From: Lentisphaeria bacterium
GTDB lineage: Bacteria; Verrucomicrobiota; Lentisphaeria; Victivallales; UBA1829
Assembly (NCBI GenBank): GCA_017963105.1
Contig: JAGCTY010000030.1
Location: forward strand, 1 to 37,172
DNA: 37,172 bases
Reading direction: 5' to 3'
The notes under the pieces are model-generated. The model was not told where the DNA came from. It ran no database searches and worked only from the letters and a program-made list of their open reading frames with translations. The position numbers were made by a program, and so were the translations under genes. Positions 1 to 8,454 of the stretch are shown here, piece after piece (the stretch's first letter is position 1; the number at the start of each line of letters is the position of its first letter).

Positions 1-1182
1 GTCTACCGCGCCATCAAGGAAGCCTGCGGCCCCATGCTCGAACGCGGCCGATTCCAGCCCGCGCTGATCTATCTCACCATGCCGCCCGGGTCCGTCGACG
101 TGAACGTCCATCCGACCAAACGCGAAGTCCGGTTCCGCAACGAATTCGACGTGATCGCCGCGGTCCGCACCGCCGTGTCCGCCACGCTCCGCACAAACGA
201 CGCCGTAATCCCCGTCACGGCGGAGGGCGTGAACGACCCGGCCCGGACCGCCTCGCGCCTCTTCCCCGATTTTTCGCCGGACATACGGACGGATGAGGCG
301 CAGGACGCGCCGCCACATGAAATAAAGGAGAACGGCACGACATCTTTTCCCGCCGACGAGCCCGCCCCGGTTCCCGCTTCCGGCATCGTCACGTCCGTCG
401 ATTCCCTGCTCGAATCCGCCCGCGTCGGATACCGTGTGCTCGGCCCCATGCTCCATGCGCCCTTCGGGAACGTGGCGGCGCAGAACGGAGGTTCCGCTCC
501 GCAAACGGAGGACGGCGTCCTGCCGATCCCGCCGGAGGAACAGCGGAATCCGTCCGAAAACGAACCCCGGCCAGATTTCCGCCTCGTGGCGGAGGACGCC
601 CCCGCGACCGATTTCGGCGGCACGGGTCTGCGTCTGCTCGGCGTGCTGGAAAACTCCTACATCGTGGCGGCCATCCCCGGCGGACTCGTGCTGATCGACC
701 AGCATGCCGCGCACGAACGCGTCCTCTTCGAACGCATTCTGAACGGCATCGACGGCACGCTCTCGCAGAAACTCCTGATGCCGATCACCATCGAGCTGTC
801 GCCCGCGGACATGGCGTACGTCGCCCGCAACCTCCACGAATTCGAGAACATCGGGTTCGAGATCGAGCCCTTCGGACGCAACACGGTCAAGCTGAACTCC
901 ATCCCCGCCGCGATCAAGCAGGAAAACGTCGGCGGGTTCTTCCACGACATGCTCGCACGCATCGGCGAGATCGGCGCCGGCCAGCGCCTCGCCACCGACA
1001 CCCTCGCCCGCGCCGCCTGCAAGGCCGCCGTCAAGGCCCACGACCGCCTCTCCCTCCAGGAAGCCGCCGCGCTCATCGAACAGATGTCCCACTGCGCCCT
1101 GCCCTACTCCTGCCCGCACGGACGCCCAACCATGCTCAACATTTCCATCTCCGAAATCGAACGCCGATTCGGACGGAAATAA
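1..1182 (+). CDS. mutL: DNA mismatch repair protein MutL, 3' part (5' end outside window)
   Basis: The reading frame is open from base 1, so the gene starts upstream and only its last 393 codons are here. The hallmark VNVHPTKREVRF that ends the GHKL ATPase region is at fragment residues 34-45. A poorly conserved linker follows, then the C-terminal dimerisation domain from about residue 210. That domain contains DQHAAHERVLFE (residues 233-244), which fits the DQHA(X)2E(X)4E metal-binding endonuclease motif, and a CPHGRP motif near residue 371. MutL couples MutS mismatch recognition to strand removal. The intact motif implies a nicking MutL, as in bacteria without MutH (family knowledge). nadE follows after 17 bases, so the two are probably co-transcribed. 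The identification is secure; only the missing ATPase part cannot be judged. Confidence 0.97.
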   Translation, partial: VYRAIKEACGPMLERGRFQPALIYLTMPPGSVDVNVHPTKREVRFRNEFDVIAAVRTAVSATLRTNDAVIPVTAEGVNDPARTASRLFPDFSPDIRTDEAQDAPPHEIKENGTTSFPADEPAPVPASGIVTSVDSLLESARVGYRVLGPMLHAPFGNVAAQNGGSAPQTEDGVLPIPPEEQRNPSENEPRPDFRLVAEDAPATDFGGTGLRLLGVLENSYIVAAIPGGLVLIDQHAAHERVLFERILNGIDGTLSQKLLMPITIELSPADMAYVARNLHEFENIGFEIEPFGRNTVKLNSIPAAIKQENVGGFFHDMLARIGEIGAGQRLATDTLARAACKAAVKAHDRLSLQEAAALIEQMSHCALPYSCPHGRPTMLNISISEIERRFGRK

Positions 1183-1199
1183 ACCAGGAAATACGAATC

Positions 1200-2966
1200 A
1201 TGCCAGCTAGAAAAGTTAAGAAGTCTGCTCCGGCGAAAACCGCCGTTTCCCCGAAAACCAAACGCATCCAAGCCGCCGCGGACGTCTCCGGCGCGGGATT
1301 CCGCCTCGCCGACCCCATGTGGAACGCCCACGAGATCCTCGCCGCGCTCGAAATGTACGCGTCGTTCGGCGTCGGGGCGGTCGTCTTCCCCGAACTCTGC
1401 GTCACCGGCGCGTCCTGCGGCGACCTCTTCCGACAGAACATCCTTCTCGACACCGCGCAGAAGGCCGTCAAGTTCCTGCTGAAGGAGACCGCCCCGCTCC
1501 CCGTCACGTTCGTCGTCGGCATCCCGGAGCGCTCCAAGTCCGGCGTCCTGTACGCCGTCACACTCTGCATCCGTGCCGGAAAGATCATCGCGCGCAACAA
1601 AAAACCGCTCGACGCCCCGGCCACCGTCTTCGCCCCGATCGAGCTCGTCTCCACGCGCCGCAAACGCAACCCCGAACGCCTCATCCTCTGTCCGTCCGCG
1701 GTCCCGTCCGCGCTCATGACGCCGTCCGATTTCCGTTCGTTCGCGCTCGCGGCGGCAAAGGAGCACCAGGCGGATTTCATCCTCGCCGCGCCGAAGTCCG
1801 GCGAATCCGTGACCGACGGCTTCTACGGCATGCCCGTCTGTTGCAATGTCATGGTCAAAAATAGCGAATCCGTGCTGGCCGACCTCTCCGATCCGTGCCC
1901 GTCGCTGGAGTTCGACGCCGAGTTCGAGCCCGCGAAAAAGCAGTATCTCCTGAGCTTCGAGGAAAACCCGAAACGCCTCGCCGAGCTCGGGCGCGACCCG
2001 CTGCCGTTCCTGCCGAAAGATCAGGCGGGCACGATCTGGATCGCCGCCGCGCTCGAATCCGCGCTGGCGCACCGCATGACGACCGCGCACGCGTCCAAGC
2101 TCGTGATCGGCGTCTCCGGCGGCCTCGACTCCACGCTGGCGCTCCTCGTGGCGCACGAAGCGGTCGCAGCAATCAATCTCCCCGCCGACGCGGTCATCGC
2201 GGTTTCCATGCCAGGATTCGGCACCACGAAACGCACGAAGAACAACGCCGCGCGCCTCGCCGAACTCCTCGGCTGCGACTGCCGCACCGTCGACATCCGG
2301 CCCGCCTGCCTCCGGCATTTCGCCGACATCGGGCACGACCCGAAGGTCACCGACGTGGTGTTCGAGAACGCCCAGGCGCGCGAACGCACCCAAATCCTGA
2401 TGGACATCTCGAACGGCTCGAACGCGCTGGTCGTCGGCACCGGCGACCTCTCCGAGATCGCGCTCGGCTGGTGCACCTACAACGGCGACCACATGAGCAT
2501 GTACGCTGTCAATTCCGGCGTCCCGAAGACCCTCGTCCGCCACCTCGTCGCGTTCTACGCGGACGCTCGCGGCGGCAAGATCGCGCCGGTCCTGCGGGAC
2601 ATCCTCGACACGCCCGTTTCGCCCGAACTCGTCCCCGCCTCGAAATCCGGCGAATCCGGCCACAAGACCGAACAAATCCTCGGCGCGTACGAGCTGCACG
2701 ATTTCTATCTCTTCCACCTCGTCCGCCTCAACGAATCCCCGCGCGTGATCCTCCGCAAGGCGAAGAAGGTCTTCGCCGGAAAATACGGGGCCGACGAGAT
2801 CCGCCGCACGCTCGAACTCTTCCTCCGCAGGTTCTTCACCCAGCAGTTCAAACGTTCCTGCTCGCCCGACGGACCCGCGGTATCCCCGCTCTCCCTCTCG
2901 CCGCGCGCGGGCTGGCGCGTACCGTCCGACGCCTCCCCGGCGCTCTGGCTCGACGACCTGAAATGA
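1200..2966 (+). CDS. nadE: NAD+ synthase, NadE type, with a shortened nitrilase-like N-terminal domain
   Basis: NadE makes NAD+ from deamido-NAD+ and ATP, taking ammonia from its N-terminal glutaminase domain in the two-domain form. The synthetase half is well conserved: P-loop SGGLDS at residues 306-311, then the ERTQ, GTGDLSE and YNGDHMSMYAVN segments and a typical C-terminus. The nitrilase half keeps Glu65 (VFPELCVTG) and a Lys134/135 candidate. However, only about 65 residues separate that lysine from GESVTD (201-206). From memory of two-domain NadE proteins this distance is normally over 100 and includes an EICEDLW segment with the nucleophilic Cys, which I cannot find; Cys164 lacks that context. 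Total length is 588, against about 640-680 usual. The ATG at 1200 is preceded by AGGAA. Function as NAD synthase is secure; glutaminase activity is doubtful. Confidence 0.93.
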   Translation: MPARKVKKSAPAKTAVSPKTKRIQAAADVSGAGFRLADPMWNAHEILAALEMYASFGVGAVVFPELCVTGASCGDLFRQNILLDTAQKAVKFLLKETAPLPVTFVVGIPERSKSGVLYAVTLCIRAGKIIARNKKPLDAPATVFAPIELVSTRRKRNPERLILCPSAVPSALMTPSDFRSFALAAAKEHQADFILAAPKSGESVTDGFYGMPVCCNVMVKNSESVLADLSDPCPSLEFDAEFEPAKKQYLLSFEENPKRLAELGRDPLPFLPKDQAGTIWIAAALESALAHRMTTAHASKLVIGVSGGLDSTLALLVAHEAVAAINLPADAVIAVSMPGFGTTKRTKNNAARLAELLGCDCRTVDIRPACLRHFADIGHDPKVTDVVFENAQARERTQILMDISNGSNALVVGTGDLSEIALGWCTYNGDHMSMYAVNSGVPKTLVRHLVAFYADARGGKIAPVLRDILDTPVSPELVPASKSGESGHKTEQILGAYELHDFYLFHLVRLNESPRVILRKAKKVFAGKYGADEIRRTLELFLRRFFTQQFKRSCSPDGPAVSPLSLSPRAGWRVPSDASPALWLDDLK

Positions 2967-2996
2967 CCGGAATCTGAACCGAACGGAAACACGGAT

Positions 2997-4166
2997 ATGG
3001 AAGCCAGACCGAACAGCATCCTCACCTTTTTTCAGGACCTCTTCTCGGACGCACCCGGGATCGCGATCTTCGATCCGTACGTCTTCGCCGAGGCCATCCA
3101 CGAATATCCGGTCTTCTTCGCGTTCGTCGCGTTCTGGTTCGGATGCTGCATCGGGTCGTTCCTGAACGTCTGCGTCTACCGGCTGCCGCTCGGCATGAGC
3201 CTGGTTTCGCCGCCCTCGCACTGCACGGTCTGCGACCACAAGATCTCCGTGTGGGAGAACATCCCGATCTTCAGTTACCTCTTCCTGCGCGGCAAATGCC
3301 GCTGGTGCGGCGCGCCGATCTCGCCGCGCTACCTGATCGGGGAAATGGCCGTCGGGCTCATGTACATGGCCTCGTTCGTGTACGTCCTGCACTTCAAGTT
3401 GCCGCTGCCGGCGATGTTCCTCTATTTCCTGACGATCTCCGTGGCGTACCCGGCGGCGCTGATCGACATGAAGGTTCGCCTGATCCCGAACGAGCTGACC
3501 TACTCGCTGCTGCTCCTCGCGCCGCTGTACCATCTGATCCACGGCGTCGGGCTGGAGCCGCATCTGCTGGACTGGCACGGATTCCTGATCTCCATCGTGA
3601 CCGCCGGGCTCTTCGGCACGCTCCTCACGCTCTTCGCGTGGCTCGGCGAAAAGGCGCTGAAACGCGAGGCGTTCGGGCTGGGCGACGTGAAACTGATCGC
3701 CGGGCTGGCAGCCGCGCTCGGCGCGCTCCCCGTGCTCTGGATCATGCTCGCCGGTTCCCTGATCGCTGTCGTCTTCATGCCGATCTACACGCTCAGACAC
3801 CCGAAATTCCGCCGCCGCGGGTTCGCCTTCGGCCCCTTCCTCGCCGTCGGACTCGGTCTCTGGCTCCTCTTCGGAATCCCGGTCACGGACGCCCTGCTCT
3901 ACCCCGACAGGGACCTCGATATCTCCGCGATCTCATTCGTCAACGACCACCACACGAACCACTACGACCGCTACCGCGAACGCGTCATCAGGGCGCTGAG
4001 GGAACGCAGCATCCGCGAAGAGGAAGAAGAGGAACGCAGCATCCGAGCGGTGGAAGAGTTGGAACGGAGGGATGATGAGATGGAACGGAGGGATGATGAA
4101 ATGGAACAGGAAACTCAGCGTGAACCCGAGGAACAGGGCACCATCATTGATGACGGATCCGACTGA
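2997..4166 (+). CDS. Prepilin peptidase / N-methyltransferase (A24 family) with charged C-terminal tail
   Basis: This polytopic inner-membrane aspartic protease cleaves and N-methylates type IV pilins and type II secretion pseudopilins. Visible signatures are the N-terminal GSFLNVCVYRLP block (53-64), two zinc-type CxxC pairs (Cys76/79 and Cys101/104), and the two catalytic aspartates, Asp157 in IDMKVRLIP and Asp230 in FGLGDVK. About eight hydrophobic segments lie between residues 38 and 300. After residue 305 there is an 80-residue hydrophilic tail rich in Arg and Glu, part of it encoded by 21-bp tandem repeats; PilD/GspO enzymes normally end soon after the last membrane segment. The pseudopilin at 20999-21868 is a plausible substrate. 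It follows nadE by 30 bases, so it may share the mutL-nadE transcript. Confidence 0.94.
   Translation: MEARPNSILTFFQDLFSDAPGIAIFDPYVFAEAIHEYPVFFAFVAFWFGCCIGSFLNVCVYRLPLGMSLVSPPSHCTVCDHKISVWENIPIFSYLFLRGKCRWCGAPISPRYLIGEMAVGLMYMASFVYVLHFKLPLPAMFLYFLTISVAYPAALIDMKVRLIPNELTYSLLLLAPLYHLIHGVGLEPHLLDWHGFLISIVTAGLFGTLLTLFAWLGEKALKREAFGLGDVKLIAGLAAALGALPVLWIMLAGSLIAVVFMPIYTLRHPKFRRRGFAFGPFLAVGLGLWLLFGIPVTDALLYPDRDLDISAISFVNDHHTNHYDRYRERVIRALRERSIREEEEEERSIRAVEELERRDDEMERRDDEMEQETQREPEEQGTIIDDGSD
4060..4108 (+). repeat. 21-bp tandem repeat (2.3 copies) in the prepilin peptidase tail
   Basis: Two near-identical 21-bp units (4060-4080, 4081-4101) and 7 bases of a third encode ERRDDEM twice in frame. 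Just upstream, a 14-bp word (4002-4015 and 4032-4045) is also repeated 30 bases apart, encoding ERSIR twice. The tail has therefore grown by in-frame slippage. Confidence 0.85.
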
Positions 4167-4217
4167 GCGCCGGATGCCGGCCCCTCCCCTCTGCAGAACA
4201 AATTTCCGCCTTTTTGC

Positions 4218-4246
4218 TTGACTTTCCATTCCCTTCACGATATATT
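4218..4246 (+). promoter_or_regulatory. Sigma-70-type promoter for the WecA/TagO-like gene
   Basis: TTGACT (4218-4223), a 17-bp spacer, and TATATT (4241-4246) lie about 65 bp before the GTG start at 4312. The match to the housekeeping promoter consensus is good, and it probably drives both this gene and the coupled one at 5417. Confidence 0.75.
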
Positions 4247-4311
4247 ATCAAATTGTATCGCACGGGAGCGCGAACCGCTCCTTTCTTCTTTCGAAATATG
4301 AGGCTTTCATC

Positions 4312-5430
4312 GTGAACCGTTATCTCTGGCTGTATGCGGCGGCCTTCGCGGCGTCGTTTCTGATCTCGCTGGCGGCAGTGCCGCTCTGCCGGGTCCTCGC
4401 GCGCCGCACCGGGATCATGGACGTGCCGAAATCCGAGGGACACAAGCTGCACGGCAAGGCGACTCCGCTGCTCGGCGGCGTGGCGATCCTGGTCGCGTGG
4501 CTGGTCCCGGTCCTGGCGGGCGCGCTCGCACTTCTCATTGCACCGGGACGGTTCCCCGAGGAGATCGTCGGCGGTTTCCGCAACATCTCCGGCGAGCTCG
4601 CCATGATCTGCGTCTGCGCGGTCGCCGCGGTCGTGCTGGGCGTGATCGACGACAAGCACGCCATGCGCGCCTCGTTCAAGTTCGCCGGGCAGTTCCTCAT
4701 CGCGTTCGCCATGGTCTTCTTCGGCGGGCTGCACATCACGCTGTTCATCCCCTCGCCCTTCCTCACGGTCCCGATCTCCGTCTTCTGGATCGTCTTCATC
4801 ATGAACGCCATGAACTTCTTCGACAATATGGACGGGCTGTCGGTCGGCACGGCTTCCATCGCGTTCACCTTCTTTGCCGTCGCGGCGTGGAGCGGCGGCC
4901 AGTTCTTCGTGGCGGCGCTCGCGGCGTGCTCGGCGGGCGCGTGCTGCGGCTTCTGGCTCTTCAACAGGGCTCCGGCGTCGATTTTCATGGGCGACGCGGG
5001 CAGCCATCTGGTCGGGTTCCTGCTCGCGGTCGTCAGCGCCCGCGTGACCTACTACAACCCCGACGTCGCCGCGGCGAAATACTCCGTCCTGATCCCGCTT
5101 TTCATCCTCGCCGTGCCTATCTTCGACGCCTTCGCGGTCGTGCTCATCCGCATGCACAACCACAAGCCGTTCTACGTCGGCGACCACAACCACATTTCGC
5201 ACCGGTTCGTGCGGATGGGCCTCACCCGTCCGCAGGCCGTCCGGATCATCCACCTGCTGTCCATCGTGGCCGGGCTGGGCGCGATCCCCCTGCTCTGGGG
5301 CGACGCCCGCACGTGCTTCGTGCTGCTGGCACAGGGCGTGGTGATCCTTCTGATCCTGACATTGCTTCAATTTCAAACGATACCCAAACCAAACGACAAC
5401 CAGGAGACAACCCACCATGAACAATCCTGA
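4312..5430 (+). CDS. Undecaprenyl-phosphate sugar-1-phosphate transferase (WecA/TagO/MraY superfamily)
   Basis: This integral membrane enzyme moves a UDP-activated N-acetylhexosamine 1-phosphate onto undecaprenyl phosphate to start a surface glycan. Superfamily motifs are in order: VIDDKHAMRASFKFAGQ with the DD pair at 113-114, NFFDNMDG at 168-175, FMGDAGSH at 226-232, and the histidine-rich DHNHISHR at 291-298. About ten or eleven hydrophobic helices span the 372 residues. The start is GTG at 4312 with TGAGG just upstream; an ATG at 4298 is out of frame and stops after five codons, with its TGA overlapping the GTG. The substrate (GlcNAc or another sugar) cannot be told from sequence, but the PKSEGHKLHGKATPLLGG region is more WecA/TagO-like than MraY. 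Its end overlaps the next gene by 14 bases. Confidence 0.92.
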   Translation: MNRYLWLYAAAFAASFLISLAAVPLCRVLARRTGIMDVPKSEGHKLHGKATPLLGGVAILVAWLVPVLAGALALLIAPGRFPEEIVGGFRNISGELAMICVCAVAAVVLGVIDDKHAMRASFKFAGQFLIAFAMVFFGGLHITLFIPSPFLTVPISVFWIVFIMNAMNFFDNMDGLSVGTASIAFTFFAVAAWSGGQFFVAALAACSAGACCGFWLFNRAPASIFMGDAGSHLVGFLLAVVSARVTYYNPDVAAAKYSVLIPLFILAVPIFDAFAVVLIRMHNHKPFYVGDHNHISHRFVRMGLTRPQAVRIIHLLSIVAGLGAIPLLWGDARTCFVLLAQGVVILLILTLLQFQTIPKPNDNQETTHHEQS

Positions 5431-7579
5431 ACAAGTCAATGAAACCAGCATGAAGTTCCGCCGCATCGGCGGTTCCTCCCAGCTCGTCATCGAATCCGCG
5501 AACGACTTCCGCAACGCCTACGAGCTCGATCCGGCGCACTGGACGCTCACCAGCATCCCCGCCAAGAATCTGCTCTGCCCGGCCGAATTCCTCGCCCTGA
5601 TCCCGCAGGACGCCTCCGGCCGCATCCATGTGAAGGACGTCCGCAACCTCCTCAAATGGGTCATCTCCACCGTCGCCGACCTCTCCGACTTCATCACCGC
5701 CACGCCCGCGCTCCGCCTCGCCGCACTGAACGCCGAGGACGCCGACGGGCTCCGCGCGAAGGAGACCGCCGTGCTCGCGCTGAAGCGCATCGGCGCGAAA
5801 TCCGATTCGGAGATCACGCTCGAGCAGATCAACGAGTTCAAGACGCTCGTCTCCAACGCCCTCCAGAACGGCGACGGCATCATCCCGCCCGAACCCGTGA
5901 AGGACGCCATCACAGCCGAGTGCATCAAGTTCGCCATGGCCGCCGTCGGCTCGCAGAAGGACATCTCCGGCGCGGACGGCGTCGGCGCAGCCGAGATCGA
6001 CGCCTTCGAAGGCATGCTGAAGGGCTTCCTCGCCTGGACCGACGAGGGCATCGAACGCAAGAAGGAACTTTTCCCCTACGCCGACGCCACCGCCGCCCTC
6101 TGGGGCGCGTACAAATCCGTCGCCGCCGACGTCGACGACTATTTCGAGAGCTGCCACGCCCTCGTCTTCGCCGGCGCCCACGACACCTCCTCCCGCGTCC
6201 CCACGAACACCTTCGACCCCTACGATTCCTCCTCGGTCGAGGACTTCTTCAAGAAAGCGCCTCTCGCCCCCGCCGATCCGGCATGCATCCTGCACCTGAA
6301 CGAACGTGTGAACCCGAACCGCGCGGACGTGCTTGCCGCGTTCTTCGAGACGTTCCGCAAGAGCATCCCCGGCGATGCCGCCTCCATCAGCGAATCCGAG
6401 TGGACCGCGTTCAAAGCCGCCATCGCCCCCTTTGGCGACTGGACCGGCCGCAAGAACACCGACAAGCTCGACGGCCTCGACCTCGAACGTCTCCGCGCGG
6501 TCGCCGCGTCCAAGGCGTTCGAAAACATCCGCACCATGATCACCGAGGACACCGTGGTATCGAACAACGTCACCTGCTGCGACCTCGTCCGCAAGGTCAT
6601 CATCTGCCAGACCAACCTCCGAGAGTTCCTGAACAACTTCATCAACATGGAGGCGCTCTTCTCCCCCGCGAAACGCTCCTTCATCCTCGCCGGCAAGCTC
6701 GTCATGAACGGCTTCAACTTCCACATGTGCATGATCGTCCACGACGTCGCCGCGCACAAGAAGATCGCCGCCACCAGCAACGTCTGCGTGATGTACATCA
6801 ACGCCACCACCGGCACCGCGCCCGCCGTGAAGTCCATGACGCTCGCCGTCGCGGTCACAGCCGGAACCATGCGCCGCCTCTTCGTCGGCAAGTCCGGCGT
6901 CTTCTACACCCCGGACGGGCTCATCTGGGACGCCGTCATCACCGACCTCATCCAGCAGCCGGTCTCCCTCAAGGAAGCCATCCTCATGCCGTTCTATCGC
7001 ATCGGCGACATCATCTCGGCTCAGGCCGAAAAGCATTTCGCCGCCAAGACCAACGCGCTCGAAGCCGACGTCACGAAAAATGTCGACGCCAAACTCGCGG
7101 GCGGCGACCAGCCCAAGAAGGAAGGCATCTCCATGCCGATGCTCATCATGGGCGGCGGCGTCGGTATTGCCGCACTGGGCAGCAGCTTCGCCTTCATGGC
7201 CAAGAGCCTCCAGGGCGTCTCCGTCTGGCGCATCCTCGCCGTCCTCCTCGGCATCTTCATCATCATCTGCGCCCCGTTCGTGATTCTCTCCCTCCTCAAG
7301 CTTTTCCGCCGCAGCCTCACGCGCTTCCTCGAAGCCAACGGCTGCGCCCTGAACCGCGAAATGCGCCTCACACTCGCGCTCGGCCGCATCTTCACCTATG
7401 TCCCGCGCATCCCCGGCAAGTTCTCGCTCTACGCCATGAACACCGCCTCCGCGGGCGACGATCCCGACCTCGACGACGCCTCGAAGCATCCGTTCCTGAA
7501 CGCCGTCTTCAAGCTCCTGATCGTCATCGTGATCATCCAGATCATCCTGCTCATCGTGTTCAAGTTCTTCCTCAACTGA
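5417..7579 (+). CDS. Conserved-type large protein of unknown function with C-terminal membrane anchor
   Basis: I cannot name this 720-residue protein with confidence. Residues 1-565 look soluble and mixed alpha-helical. Two segments resemble degenerate EF-hand loops, ASGRIHVKDV near 61-70 and NGDGIIPPE near 153-161; from memory this layout occurs in uncharacterised Bacteroidetes and PVC proteins, which needs a profile search. A hydrophobic pair at about 571-593 and 600-622 is followed by a basic segment and a short loop, and a last helix at about 697-719 ends the protein. There is no signal peptide, so the large domain is probably cytoplasmic (inference). AGGAG at 5402-5406 supports the ATG at 5417. 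The 14-base overlap with the transferase indicates translational coupling and possibly a shared envelope role. A strong terminator follows. Confidence 0.85.
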   Translation: MNNPEQVNETSMKFRRIGGSSQLVIESANDFRNAYELDPAHWTLTSIPAKNLLCPAEFLALIPQDASGRIHVKDVRNLLKWVISTVADLSDFITATPALRLAALNAEDADGLRAKETAVLALKRIGAKSDSEITLEQINEFKTLVSNALQNGDGIIPPEPVKDAITAECIKFAMAAVGSQKDISGADGVGAAEIDAFEGMLKGFLAWTDEGIERKKELFPYADATAALWGAYKSVAADVDDYFESCHALVFAGAHDTSSRVPTNTFDPYDSSSVEDFFKKAPLAPADPACILHLNERVNPNRADVLAAFFETFRKSIPGDAASISESEWTAFKAAIAPFGDWTGRKNTDKLDGLDLERLRAVAASKAFENIRTMITEDTVVSNNVTCCDLVRKVIICQTNLREFLNNFINMEALFSPAKRSFILAGKLVMNGFNFHMCMIVHDVAAHKKIAATSNVCVMYINATTGTAPAVKSMTLAVAVTAGTMRRLFVGKSGVFYTPDGLIWDAVITDLIQQPVSLKEAILMPFYRIGDIISAQAEKHFAAKTNALEADVTKNVDAKLAGGDQPKKEGISMPMLIMGGGVGIAALGSSFAFMAKSLQGVSVWRILAVLLGIFIIICAPFVILSLLKLFRRSLTRFLEANGCALNREMRLTLALGRIFTYVPRIPGKFSLYAMNTASAGDDPDLDDASKHPFLNAVFKLLIVIVIIQIILLIVFKFFLN

Positions 7580-7603
7580 TCAGCCGGGAAAGCATGATCT
7601 TCC

Positions 7604-7646
7604 GGAGACGGCGTCCTCCAGTTCCGGGGAGCGCCGCCTCCTTTTT
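7604..7646 (+). terminator. Intrinsic terminator after the 720-residue protein gene
   Basis: A 10-bp stem with one mismatch (7604-7613 with 7632-7641) is followed by five T residues. It closes the 4312-7579 transcript. The rest of the 296-bp gap up to 7875 holds the DUF805 promoter and nothing else I recognise. Confidence 0.8.
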
Positions 7647-7733
7647 CCTGGCCGGAACCATGCTGGAAATGTAACTTTCTAAAGGATAGCCGTAATCTGT
7701 CGAAAAAAACGGTTCGAATTCTCATTTCCCGCC

Positions 7734-7761
7734 TTGTTTTTTACCGGAGAAATGTTATATT
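7734..7761 (+). promoter_or_regulatory. Promoter for the DUF805 gene
   Basis: TTGTTT (7734-7739), a 16-bp spacer and TATATT (7756-7761). The predicted leader of about 107 nt is fairly long for a gene of this size. Confidence 0.6.
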
Positions 7762-7875
7762 ATTTGAAATCCATGCGCCGTGGCCCGGTCTGTTGAACGG
7801 GACAGGGGCGCGCGGATTCCGAAATCGTCTTCGACCCCCACCACATAACCCCAAAAAACATAAGGTGTTCTCATT

Positions 7876-8241
7876 ATGGCACAAAAAATCGACTTCAAAC
7901 AGGGCATCCAGCACTTCATCAATGTCCTCACGAAGCAGTTCATCTCCCACGACGGCAGAATGTCCCGGCTCGACTTCACCGTGTTCATCATCCCCGCGCT
8001 CCTTGTCGAGTATCTCCTTTGCTGGACCGGCATCATTTACCTCATTTTCCTCATCCCGACCGGATGCGCCGCCGCCCGCAGACTTCATGACCTGGGCATG
8101 TCCGGCTGGATCGCCCTCGTCATGATCGTCCCCCTTCTCAACGTCATCCTGAGCATTTTCCTCGCCCTTCAGGAAGGACAGAAGGAAAAGAACACGTTCG
8201 GCGAAGTCCCGGCCGACACCTGCAAGATTTTCTCCGAGTAA
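7876..8241 (+). CDS. DUF805 family small inner-membrane protein
   Basis: This 121-residue protein matches the DUF805 (YhaH-like) layout. A short amphipathic N-terminus is followed by GRMSRLDF (the GR-x-R-x-EF family motif), then hydrophobic segments at about 42-60 and 75-100 split by the family signature AARRLHDLGMSGW, and a polar C-terminus with NTFGEVP, equivalent to the family's N-x-FGP-P ending. The function of the family is unknown; members are small polytopic membrane proteins. An AAGGTG at about 7861-7866 supports the start. It appears monocistronic, with its own promoter and a terminator at 8282-8317. Confidence 0.87.
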   Translation: MAQKIDFKQGIQHFINVLTKQFISHDGRMSRLDFTVFIIPALLVEYLLCWTGIIYLIFLIPTGCAAARRLHDLGMSGWIALVMIVPLLNVILSIFLALQEGQKEKNTFGEVPADTCKIFSE

Positions 8242-8281
8242 GTACCTGATTTTCTGTTACGCGCCTCTTTCAGGCGTGATG

Positions 8282-8317
8282 CGCTCCGAGCCCGTTTCCC
8301 GCGGCCGGAGCGTTTTT
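8282..8317 (+). terminator. Intrinsic terminator after the DUF805 gene
   Basis: CGCTCCG (8282-8288) pairs with CGGAGCG (8306-8312), followed directly by TTTTT. A smaller CGCCT/AGGCG hairpin lies just upstream. Confidence 0.75.
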
Positions 8318-8342
8318 CTTTCCCGGATCGGTTGTTTCCCGC

Positions 8343-8370
8343 TTGTCTTTTCCGGTTCCGCGTGTATATT
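8343..8370 (+). promoter_or_regulatory. Promoter for the TM1266-family gene
   Basis: TTGTCT (8343-8348), a 16-bp spacer and TATATT (8365-8370), about 85 bp before the ATG at 8455. Confidence 0.6.
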
Positions 8371-8454
8371 ATCCCCCGGGACGTTCCGGCAGCCGGACGC
8401 CGCCCGCGCCGATGCGCGTACTGCAACCGCAACCAGCATAAAAGGACTTCCAGC

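Noticed and set aside
1104..3800. Very long open frame on the minus strand (898 codons) across mutL, nadE and the prepilin peptidase gene
   Set aside because: It is antisense to three clearly conserved genes, is extremely rich in Arg, Glu, Asp and Gly without folds or motifs, and results from GC-rich third positions. The same applies to the long minus frames at 5246-7489, 16136-17962 and 22694-25009.
4298..4315. Tiny five-codon leader frame overlapping the GTG start of the WecA/TagO-like gene
   Set aside because: Too short to distinguish from chance; its ATG and AGG are more simply part of the Shine-Dalgarno region.
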